A stretch of DNA of 5,586 nt, taken from assembly GCA_903934275.1 (NCBI GenBank), contig CAIZNF010000618.1:1-5586 (forward strand). Direction: 5' to 3'. The translations under genes and the position numbers were made by a program. Source of the stretch: an uncultured Nitrosomonadales bacterium. GTDB lineage: Bacteria > Pseudomonadota > Gammaproteobacteria > Burkholderiales > Gallionellaceae. Positions 1-4,632 of this stretch are shown here, piece after piece; positions within the stretch are counted from its first letter, which is position 1, and every line of letters starts with the position of its first letter. The notes under the pieces were generated by a model. It was given only the letters and a program-made list of their open reading frames with translations. It made no database searches and was not told the DNA's origin.

Positions 1-75
1 AACCTTGAACAGGGATACAAACCCTTGACCATCTACTCACCTCGTGAGGTTATTAGCCATGCAGACGAAACCTGA
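1..75 (+). CDS. C-terminal end of an unidentified protein, cut by the window edge
   Basis: Frame 1 is open from the first base to a TGA at 73-75 and encodes 24 residues, including GYKPLTIYSPREVI. The pattern of a Gly-Tyr, a short hydrophobic beta strand and then S-P-R-E resembles the C-terminal strand and helix of small toxin proteins such as PIN-domain toxins, which often end in a T/S-P-x-E motif. That resemblance is only suggestive. The frame overlaps the next small gene by 17 bases, a tight arrangement typical of toxin-antitoxin pairs and a mild argument that it is coding. Only the tail is visible, so family and length cannot be judged, and it could be a chance open frame. Confidence 0.35.
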   Translation, partial: NLEQGYKPLTIYSPREVISHADET

Positions 76-223
76 ATTCCATTCAATAGAGTTTTTCCGC
101 AAGATTCGCGACCAGCAAGCAGCCGCACTTTCCGGGAAAACGCCTGCTGAAATTATTGCATTTTTTTCCAAGATGTCAGCTAAACGCACCGGCGGGCTGC
201 GACGGCAAGCAGCGCAGCCATGA
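59..223 (+). CDS. Small hypothetical protein (54 aa), antitoxin-like
   Basis: ATG at 59 is preceded by GAGG at 46-49 with a 9-base spacer, a good ribosome binding site, and the frame runs to TGA at 221-223. The protein begins MQTKPEFHSIEFFRKIRDQQ and continues through LSGKTPAEIIAFFSKMSA to a basic tail rich in Arg and Gln. Predicted character is two short helices, the first containing F-F-R-K-I-R-D and the second E-I-I-A-F-F. There is no signal peptide or membrane segment. Short proteins with an N-terminal (F/M)xRxIRD helix are often found beside toxin genes, and the start overlaps the end of the upstream frame, so an antitoxin or accessory role is a reasonable guess. No family is assigned. 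Confidence 0.55.
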   Translation: MQTKPEFHSIEFFRKIRDQQAAALSGKTPAEIIAFFSKMSAKRTGGLRRQAAQP

Positions 224-246
224 GTGAGCCGGAGCAGGCTTGCTCT

Positions 247-271
247 GGGGTGGGCCGGGATAACCCCTTTT
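247..271 (+). terminator. Weak candidate hairpin with a T-run
   Basis: GGGGT (247-251) can pair with ACCCC (263-267) across an 11-base loop, followed by TTTT at 268-271. A second small stem, GAGCA (232-236) with TGCTC (241-245), lies just upstream. The stem is only 5 bp and the loop is long, so termination between the 54-aa and 66-aa genes is possible but weakly supported. Confidence 0.22.
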
Positions 272-291
272 GAACTGATGGAGGTTTCACC

Positions 292-492
292 ATGAATAAA
301 CCACCCGTATGGCACGATCCTATCGTTGCAGAAACTCATGCCACGCGAGAACGTCTCGCCAGTGAATTTAAAAACGACTTGGAGGCATACTCCAAGTCAG
401 CCGAGGCGCATTGCCGGGCAATGGGGTTTCAATTTGTCGAAGAGCGCAGTTCTCGCAATGATGCTGTTGCGCCTGCGCTTGTTCAGACTTGA
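292..492 (+). CDS. Small hypothetical protein (66 aa), antitoxin-like
   Basis: ATG at 292 has a strong Shine-Dalgarno sequence, GGAGG at 280-284, with a 7-base spacer, and the frame ends at TGA 490-492. The product opens with PPVWHDPIVAETHATRERLA, then an acidic/amphipathic helix (SEFKNDLEAYSKSAEAHCRAMG) and a polar tail. The W-x-D-P-I-V-x-E-x-H-x-x-R-E-x-L-A start and the following N-D-L-E are a pattern I associate with small uncharacterised proteins near toxin-antitoxin loci, but I cannot name a family. No DNA-binding fold, signal peptide or membrane segment is evident. It lies 66 bases upstream of the UPF0175/DUF3368 pair on the same strand. An overlapping open frame at 326-508 has no ribosome binding site and is taken as a shadow. 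Confidence 0.6.
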   Translation: MNKPPVWHDPIVAETHATRERLASEFKNDLEAYSKSAEAHCRAMGFQFVEERSSRNDAVAPALVQT

Positions 493-548
493 CGAACGAA
501 ATGATTAATGTGGCAGACTTAATCGCTTTTTGATTGGACACGTTTAAC

Positions 549-553
549 AGGAG
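549..553 (+). promoter_or_regulatory. Shine-Dalgarno site that fixes the UPF0175 start
   Basis: AGGAG at 549-553 lies 5 bases before ATG 559. The alternative in-frame GTG at 553 overlaps the AGGAG itself and so cannot be served by it. ATG 559 is therefore the preferred start. Confidence 0.7.
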
Positions 554-558
554 TGACT

Positions 559-810
559 ATGCAAAACATAATCGAAATTGAATGCCCTCCCGAGTTGCTA
601 ATTGGCTTGAACACCAATGCAGAAAACATGGCGCAGTTAGTGCGTCGTGAAGCGGCGCTGGGGTTGTTTCGTGACGGGCGCATTTCCTCTGGAATGGCAT
701 CTCGCTGGCTGGAAATTCCACGCGTTGCTTTTTTAATGGATGCCATGCGTCAAGGCATCGTTTTACTGGATGATTCAGAAGATGACTTCCGCCGCGAAAG
801 CCAGTTGTGA
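559..810 (+). CDS. UPF0175 family antitoxin (helix-turn-helix-like)
   Basis: The 83-aa protein has the UPF0175 signature: an N-terminal strand (IIEIECPPELL), then a helix ending LVRREAALGLFRDGRIS (about residues 27-43). A helix-turn-helix-like segment follows, SSGMASRWLEIPRVAFLMDAMRQGI (about residues 43-67). The E-x-A-L-x-L-[FY]-x-x-G-x-I-S-x-G-x-A-x-x-x-L-x-I-x-R-x-x-F core is characteristic of the family. Members are mostly encoded directly before a PIN-like DUF3368 protein and are thought to be the antitoxin, with DNA-binding autoregulation; here both points are inferred from family knowledge. Its length is normal for the family. The last residues (LLDDSEDDF) are acidic, as is common for antitoxin tails that wrap a toxin. 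The stop codon overlaps the next gene's start, indicating co-translation. Confidence 0.85.
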   Translation: MQNIIEIECPPELLIGLNTNAENMAQLVRREAALGLFRDGRISSGMASRWLEIPRVAFLMDAMRQGIVLLDDSEDDFRRESQL

Positions 811-1283
811 TGAAGGTTTTCTCCAACACCACTCCGCTCATTGCGCTCGCGGCAATTAACCAGCTCGAATTATTGCCCCGCCTGTTTGATCAGATTTATT
901 TGACTGACGAAGTCATGGGCGAATGCGCGGCAGGTGGCCGTATTTTAGTTCCAAATTTGCACGATCTTTCGTGGGTAATTCACGCTACTTTCAGACAATC
1001 TATTACGCCGCACATATTGCTTGAACTTGATTTGGGCGAGAAATCAACCATCCTTGCCGCACAAGAGCATCATGCGGATTTGGTGCTGATTGATGAGAAG
1101 CTGGGGAGAAATGTTGCTGAATATCTCGGTTTGCGTGTGTCCGGCACACTCGGCGTTTTACTTAAAGCAAAGCGTGAAAATCTAATTCCATCATTTATGC
1201 AAGCCGCCAATTCAATGCGCGAACATGGTATCTTTTTTCAACCGAAGCTGATTGAGCGATTAGCAGTAACGGTTGGTGAATGA
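810..1283 (+). CDS. DUF3368 PIN-like toxin (predicted ribonuclease)
   Basis: This 157-aa protein has the layout of the DUF3368/COG2405 PIN-like family. It shows an N-terminal strand with SNTTPLIALA (residues 5-14), an acidic residue E38 in DEVMGE, and LDLGEKSTILAAQ with E77 (73-85). It then has LVLIDEKLGRNVAEYLGLRVSGTLGVLLKAK (91-121) with D95, and finishes in the usual -GE. PIN proteins use a cluster of acidic side chains to bind Mg2+ or Mn2+ and cut RNA. The first position is Asn6 rather than Asp, a substitution I believe is common in this subfamily. ATG 810 overlaps the antitoxin stop (TGATG). A GTG at 807 would add one residue. No independent Shine-Dalgarno is obvious, so translational coupling is likely. 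Toxin function is inferred from family and operon layout. Confidence 0.83.
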   Translation: MKVFSNTTPLIALAAINQLELLPRLFDQIYLTDEVMGECAAGGRILVPNLHDLSWVIHATFRQSITPHILLELDLGEKSTILAAQEHHADLVLIDEKLGRNVAEYLGLRVSGTLGVLLKAKRENLIPSFMQAANSMREHGIFFQPKLIERLAVTVGE

Positions 1284-1425
1284 CATTTGGCGAGGTAAGG
1301 TGGAAGCAGGTGGTAGGGTCGGATGTGGGGGAGTAGAGGGTAGTAAGTAGGGAAGTAAGTAGGGAGTGGGAATTCCCCTTCTCACTGAGGCGCAAAGTGC
1401 CACCCCACTTTCTACTTTCCATTTC
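1284..1425. other. Convergent spacer with small hairpins, between the toxin gene and yhbY
   Basis: The PIN gene and yhbY converge on this 142-base spacer, so terminators for both would be expected. Two modest stems are visible. AGTGGGAA (1365-1372) pairs with TTCTCACT (1379-1386), 8 bp with one G-T wobble and a 6-base loop. AAAGTG (1394-1399) pairs with CACTTT (1406-1411) across a 6-base loop. Neither has a classic T-run in either direction, so they are at best weak terminators. The perfect palindrome GGGAATTCCC (1368-1377) competes with the first stem. I see no gene here. Confidence 0.4.
1313..1372 (+). repeat. G-rich tandem repeat with heptamer-like GTAGNNN units
   Basis: AGTAAGTAGGGA occurs twice back to back (1342-1353 and 1354-1365) without mismatch. 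The wider tract contains GTAGGGT (1313-1319), GTAGAGG (1333-1339), GTAGTAA (1340-1346), and GTAGGGA twice (1347-1353 and 1359-1365). The 7-base spacing of GTAG is regular over 1333-1353, then is broken by a 5-base AGTAA. G-runs at 1327-1331, 1338-1340, 1350-1352, 1362-1364 and 1368-1370 could in principle form a G-quadruplex on this strand. The origin of the repeat is unknown. Confidence 0.65.
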
Positions 1426-1779
1426 TTAGCTGCGGCTGCCCAATTGTTTCTTGGTCAGCGGTTTCTTGCCCTTGTGGCGCGGCATTTTCTTGATTTCGAT
1501 CTGGTGTGCATCCGGGTTGGGTTGGTAGACCACCAGCATCTTGCCGATATGCTGTACTGGCGCGGCATCCAGCTTGGTGCATATTTCCGTTAAAATAGCT
1601 TCGCGTTGCGGACGTTCCGCCATGACCCGGATTTTGATGAGTTCATGAATTTTCAGGCTCGCCGCGATTTCCTTTAATACAGGCTCGGTCAAACCTGCAT
1701 TGCCTATCATCACCGTCGGGCTAAGGGAATGCGCGCGACCTTTCAGAGCAAGGCGTTCGGAAACGGTAAGAGATAACAT
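1426..1779 (-). CDS. yhbY: Ribosome assembly RNA-binding protein YhbY
   Basis: The 117-aa product is a CRM/YhbY domain protein with a KH-like fold that binds RNA and associates with pre-50S ribosomal subunits. Diagnostic segments are LSPTVMIGNAGLTEPVLKEI (19-38), which holds the G-x-x-G loop (G26-N-A-G29), LKIHELIKIRVM (42-53), and the closing strand IGKMLVVYQP (78-87). It is somewhat longer than the roughly 97-aa E. coli protein because of a Lys/Arg-rich tail (98-117) that could add RNA contacts. ATG at 1779 is preceded by GGAAG (complement of 1788-1792) with an 8-base spacer. It is divergent from rlmE with only 38 bases between the starts, the same arrangement as in E. coli. Both proteins act on the large subunit. 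Confidence 0.92.
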   Translation of the reverse strand: MLSLTVSERLALKGRAHSLSPTVMIGNAGLTEPVLKEIAASLKIHELIKIRVMAERPQREAILTEICTKLDAAPVQHIGKMLVVYQPNPDAHQIEIKKMPRHKGKKPLTKKQLGSRS

Positions 1780-1784
1780 AATAT
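1756..1784 (+). promoter_or_regulatory. Weak candidate promoter for rlmE
   Basis: TAATAT at 1779-1784 resembles a sigma70 -10 box, with a poor -35 (TTCGGA, 1756-1761) 17 bases upstream inside the yhbY start region. Because the divergent spacer is only 38 bases, at least one promoter must overlap coding sequence. The match is too weak to rely on. Confidence 0.22.
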
Positions 1785-1817
1785 GGACTTCCAGATTTAA
1801 GGTGTAGATTGTAAACG

Positions 1818-2462
1818 ATGAAGCCCTCCCCGATCAAAAAAAACAAGACCAGCAAACAATGGATGCGCGAGCATATCAATGACCCTTTTGTGAAACTTGC
1901 GCAAAAGGAGGGTTATCGCTCGCGTGCTGCCTACAAACTGCTGGAAATAGATGCCAAAGATCATCTGCTCAAACCCGGCACGGTGTTGGTGGACTTAGGG
2001 GCAACGCCGGGCGGCTGGTCACAGGTAGCTGCAGCCAAGGTAGGGCACGGCGGAAAAGTTATAGCATTGGATTTATTGCCGCTGGATCAGTTGGCTGGCG
2101 TAGATTTTATTCAGGGAGATTTTCGCGACGGTGCGGTGTTAATGCAGTTGGAGAGCTTGCTGCAAGGCAAGCCGGTCGACCTTGTAATTTCCGATATGTC
2201 CCCCAACATATGCGGGGTAGCATCGGCTGATCAGGCTCGCGCAATGCACCTTGCGGAACTGGCGATGGAATTCGCACTCGAACACCTGAAGCCGCAAGGA
2301 AGCTTCCTTGTTAAAGTGTTTCAGGGCGGGGGATTTGAGGATTTTTACAAGCTGATACGTAGCCGCTTCACTAAGGTGGTTACGCGCAAGCCGAAGGCAT
2401 CACGTGATCGTAGCAGTGAGTTATATCTTTTGGGCACAAAGAAACTGCTGGATACTATTTAA
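1818..2462 (+). CDS. rlmE: 23S rRNA (uridine-2552-2'-O)-methyltransferase RlmE (FtsJ/RrmJ)
   Basis: RlmE transfers a methyl group from S-adenosylmethionine to the 2'-hydroxyl of U2552 in the A-loop of 23S rRNA, a late step in 50S assembly. The 214-aa protein is full length. It has a basic N-terminus (KKNKTSKQWMREH), the RSRAAYKL helix, and SAM motif I LVDLGATPGGWSQ (57-69). It also has ALDLLPL (83-89), ISDMSPN (124-130), LVKVFQG (164-170) and RDRSSELYLLG (196-206). The K-D-K-E catalytic set is intact as K40, D126, K166 and E201, each two positions later than K38, D124, K164 and E199 of E. coli. ATG 1818 has no good Shine-Dalgarno; the nearest is AAGG at 1799-1802, too far away, so translation may be weak or start differently. 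ftsH follows after a 197-base spacer. Confidence 0.95.
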   Translation: MKPSPIKKNKTSKQWMREHINDPFVKLAQKEGYRSRAAYKLLEIDAKDHLLKPGTVLVDLGATPGGWSQVAAAKVGHGGKVIALDLLPLDQLAGVDFIQGDFRDGAVLMQLESLLQGKPVDLVISDMSPNICGVASADQARAMHLAELAMEFALEHLKPQGSFLVKVFQGGGFEDFYKLIRSRFTKVVTRKPKASRDRSSELYLLGTKKLLDTI

Positions 2463-2488
2463 CGTAATGGAGCTACGTCGGTTGTTGT

Positions 2489-2544
2489 GGAGCGGCCTCC
2501 AGGCCGCGTTTGTTTCAAAAACATCGCGGCCAAGAGACCGCTCC
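2489..2544. repeat. REPIN-like double palindrome (two inverted REP units)
   Basis: GGAGCGGCCTCCAGGCCGCG (2489-2508) is followed 16 bases later by an inverted relative (2525-2544) that reads GGAGCGGTCTCTTGGCCGCG on the other strand. Unit 1 folds on itself (GCGGCCT/AGGCCGC, 2492-2498 with 2501-2507). The two units also pair with each other: GGAGCGG with CCGCTCC, and GGCCGCG with CGCGGCC. The spacer adds a third short palindrome, TGTTT (2511-2515) with AAACA (2519-2523). Unit 1 is preceded by TGT, and TGTGGAGCGGCC... resembles the REP sequences of Pseudomonas and other proteobacteria that are mobilised by RAYT transposases. It could also attenuate or protect mRNA between rlmE and ftsH. Confidence 0.8.
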
Positions 2545-2587
2545 TTGATTTCATCATCAGGTGCGACGTGGGACTGACCTGCACTAC

Positions 2588-2616
2588 TTGAGTAATCGAG
2601 CAATACATAGTCTAAT
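2588..2616 (+). promoter_or_regulatory. Probable sigma70 promoter of ftsH
   Basis: TTGAGT (2588-2593, 4 of 6 against the consensus -35) is separated by exactly 17 bases from TCTAAT (2611-2616, 5 of 6 against TATAAT). Transcription would start near 2622-2624, giving a leader of about 37 bases before the TTG start of ftsH. Its place downstream of the REP-like element would let ftsH be expressed independently of rlmE. Confidence 0.55.
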
Positions 2617-2648
2617 GAACAACCTCGGCAATCGTTGTGTTGCCGTTT

Positions 2649-2654
2649 AAGGAG
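2649..2654 (+). promoter_or_regulatory. Shine-Dalgarno site that supports a TTG start for ftsH
   Basis: AAGGAG at 2649-2654 lies 5 bases before TTG 2660 but 14 bases before the first in-frame ATG (2669). Spacing therefore favours the TTG. Confidence 0.7.
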
Positions 2655-2659
2655 CTATT

Positions 2660-4564
2660 TTGAATAACATGTTTAAAAGTATTGCGATTTGGCTGGCTGT
2701 AGCCCTGGTGCTGATGGCTGTTTTCAATCAATTCAACACACGGCAGCAACAGGCTCCGCAGTCGCAGCTCGACTATTCGCAATTCCTCGAAGAAGTGAAG
2801 CAAGGCCATATCGCTAGAGTGACGATCGAAGGACGCACTCTGAAGGCGATGACAGCCGATGGTAAACGCATTACCAGTTATGCGCCGAGCGATTTGTGGA
2901 TGGTTTCAGATCTGTTAAAACATGGCGTAATTATCGAAGCCAAGCCGGAGGAAGAACAGTCCTTCTTGATGAATATTTTCGTTTCGTGGTTCCCGATGGT
3001 CTTGTTGATCGGTGTGTGGATATTTTTCATGCGCCAGATGCAGGGCGGCGGGAAGGGCGGCGCGTTCTCATTTGGCAAGTCGCGTGCGCGTATGCTGGAT
3101 GAGAACAAGGAGCGCTTTACGTTTGCCGATGTGGCGGGCTGCGATGAAGCCAAGGAGGAAGTCTCCGAGCTGGTAGATTTTTTGCGTGACCCGGCCAAAT
3201 TCCAGAACCTCGGCGGGCGTATTCCGCGCGGCGTGTTGCTGGTAGGTAGCCCAGGTACGGGCAAGACGCTGCTGGCTAAGGCGATAGCCGGTGAAGCTAA
3301 AGTGCCGTTCTTCTCTATTTCTGGCTCAGATTTTGTGGAAATGTTTGTTGGTGTCGGCGCGGCGCGGGTGCGCGACATGTTTGAACAGGCCAAGAAACAT
3401 TCTCCGTGTATCGTGTTTATCGACGAAATTGATGCAGTCGGTCGCCAGCGCGGTGCCGGTCTGGGCGGTGGCAACGACGAGCGCGAGCAAACGCTGAACG
3501 CGTTGCTGGTGGAAATGGACGGCTTCGAGGGTGCCAGCGGGGTGATCGTAATCGCCGCAACCAACCGCCCCGATGTCCTCGATCCGGCGCTGTTGCGCCC
3601 TGGACGTTTCGACCGCCAGGTGGTTGTGTCATTGCCGGACATTCGCGGACGCGAACAAATTTTGCTGGTACACATGCGCAAGGTGCCGATTGCCCAGGAC
3701 GTAAAGGGCGATATTCTGGCGCGCGGCACACCGGGATTTTCCGGTGCCGATCTGGCTAATCTGGTTAATGAAGCGGCGCTGTTTGCGGCGAAACGCGGCA
3801 AGCGCTTCGTCGAAATGAGCGACTTTGAATCAGCCAAGGATAAGATCATGATGGGCACAGAACGTCGCTCGATGATCATGCCCGAAGAAGAGCGGCGCAA
3901 TACCGCTTACCACGAGTCGGGCCATGCTGTGGTTGCCAAGCTGCTGCCCAAGACCGATCCGGTACACAAGGTAACTATTATTCCGCGCGGGCGCGCGCTG
4001 GGACTGACCATGCAGTTGCCTGCGGAAGACCGCTACAGCATGGATAAAAATCGCATCCTCGACACGATCACCGTGTTGTTCGGCGGACGTATTGCCGAAG
4101 AAATTTTTATGCACCAGATGACCACCGGCGCTTCCAACGATTTTGAGCGTGCCACCGATATGGCGCGCAAAATGGTGACACAATGGGGTATGTCGGATGC
4201 ACTCGGAATTATGGTGTATGGTGAAAATGAGGGAGAGGTATTTCTGGGGCGTTCGGTTACCACACACAAAAATATTTCCGAAGCGACCATGCAGCAAGTG
4301 GATGCCGAAATTCGCCGCATCATCGATCAGCAGTATGCGCTGTCACGCCGCCTGATCGAGGAGAACCGCGACAAAATTGAGGCAATGGCCAAAGCTTTGC
4401 TGGAATGGGAAACACTTGATTCCGACCAGCTCAACGACATCATGGCCGGTGAGCCGCCGCGCCCGCCCAAACCGAGCCAAAGCACTCAGGCACCGCAGCA
4501 GCAGCCGCAAGATGCGGCACCGACTGCGCCTGCCACCACGCCTACGCAACCGAGCAGCTTGTAG
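2660..4564 (+). CDS. ftsH: ATP-dependent zinc metalloprotease FtsH
   Basis: FtsH is a hexameric inner-membrane AAA+ protease that extracts and degrades unassembled membrane proteins and selected cytosolic regulators. The 634-aa protein has TM1 (about 7-23), a periplasmic domain (about 25-102) and TM2 (about 103-124). The AAA+ module has Walker A GSPGTGKT (196-203, K202), pore loop FVG (229-231), Walker B IVFIDEID (251-258) and the second region of homology with Arg fingers R316 and R319. The protease domain has HESGH (418-422) and the probable third zinc ligand D494 in [12 protein letters not shown]. The tail (598-634) is Pro/Gln/Thr-rich and probably disordered. Start TTG 2660 is chosen from the Shine-Dalgarno spacing and because it restores the MNNMFK- N-terminus I expect in betaproteobacteria. 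Walker A has Ser197 where E. coli has Pro. The stop codon lies inside the left arm of a heptamer repeat. Confidence 0.97.
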   Translation: MNNMFKSIAIWLAVALVLMAVFNQFNTRQQQAPQSQLDYSQFLEEVKQGHIARVTIEGRTLKAMTADGKRITSYAPSDLWMVSDLLKHGVIIEAKPEEEQSFLMNIFVSWFPMVLLIGVWIFFMRQMQGGGKGGAFSFGKSRARMLDENKERFTFADVAGCDEAKEEVSELVDFLRDPAKFQNLGGRIPRGVLLVGSPGTGKTLLAKAIAGEAKVPFFSISGSDFVEMFVGVGAARVRDMFEQAKKHSPCIVFIDEIDAVGRQRGAGLGGGNDEREQTLNALLVEMDGFEGASGVIVIAATNRPDVLDPALLRPGRFDRQVVVSLPDIRGREQILLVHMRKVPIAQDVKGDILARGTPGFSGADLANLVNEAALFAAKRGKRFVEMSDFESAKDKIMMGTERRSMIMPEEERRNTAYHESGHAVVAKLLPKTDPVHKVTIIPRGRALGLTMQLPAEDRYSMDKNRILDTITVLFGGRIAEEIFMHQMTTGASNDFERATDMARKMVTQWGMSDALGIMVYGENEGEVFLGRSVTTHKNISEATMQQVDAEIRRIIDQQYALSRRLIEENRDKIEAMAKALLEWETLDSDQLNDIMAGEPPRPPKPSQSTQAPQQQPQDAAPTAPATTPTQPSSL

Positions 4565-4630
4565 CTTGTAGCGGGTAGCTTGTAGCAAATCCGGGCTGGC
4601 TACCCGCTACTAGCTACTAGCTACCAGCTA
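4556..4630. repeat. Heptamer inverted-repeat array between ftsH and folP
   Basis: Four tandem GTAGCNN heptamers (4561-4588: GTAGCTT, GTAGCGG, GTAGCTT, GTAGCAA) are followed after 10 bases by four GCTACNN heptamers (4599-4626: GCTACCC, GCTACTA twice, GCTACCA) and a partial GCTA. As a foldback, 4556-4579 pairs with 4599-4622: 24 positions with only two T-T mismatches, a 12-bp uninterrupted core (GTAGCGGGTAGC with GCTACCCGCTAC) and a 19-base loop. The left arm contains the ftsH stop codon (4562-4564), and the array ends 2 bases before the folP ATG. It could act as a terminator-like or mRNA-stabilising hairpin, but there is no T-run. Its origin is unknown. Confidence 0.85.
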
Positions 4631-4632
4631 GA

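Noticed and set aside
190..203. FtsH Walker A variant (Ser197 in place of Pro) as a functional oddity
   Set aside because: The stated residue range is in the protein. The essential G-K-T is intact and I expect Ser at this position in other FtsH proteins, so it is not evidence of altered function.
37..339. A 100-codon minus-strand frame across the left small genes
   Set aside because: It is antisense to two plus-strand genes with good ribosome binding sites, its composition is Cys/Arg/Ser-rich and patternless, and it runs across the spacer between them.
326..508. A 60-codon plus-strand frame overlapping the 66-aa gene
   Set aside because: It has no ribosome binding site, whereas the other frame has GGAGG at ideal spacing and a more protein-like sequence.
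489..516. TTGACG at 489-494 as a -35 box for the UPF0175 operon
   Set aside because: The hexamer is close to consensus, but no -10-like sequence occurs 16-18 bases downstream.
1366..1593. A 75-codon plus-strand frame running into yhbY
   Set aside because: It is antisense to the conserved YhbY domain and starts inside the G-rich repeat; no motif is seen.
2489..2544. Simple rho-independent terminator of rlmE
   Set aside because: Stems are strong but no T-run follows (TTGATTTCATC), and the two-unit inverted REP layout explains the sequence better. A secondary role in termination is not excluded.
2878..3900. A 340-codon open frame on the minus strand inside ftsH
   Set aside because: It is antisense to a strongly conserved AAA+ domain, its translation is rich in Ser/Arg/Pro/Thr with no recognisable motif, and it is explained by the codon bias of ftsH.
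4556..4630. Possible CRISPR array or tRNA-like structure
   Set aside because: The repeat unit is only 7 bases with no unique spacers of CRISPR length, and the fold is a single long hairpin, not a cloverleaf.
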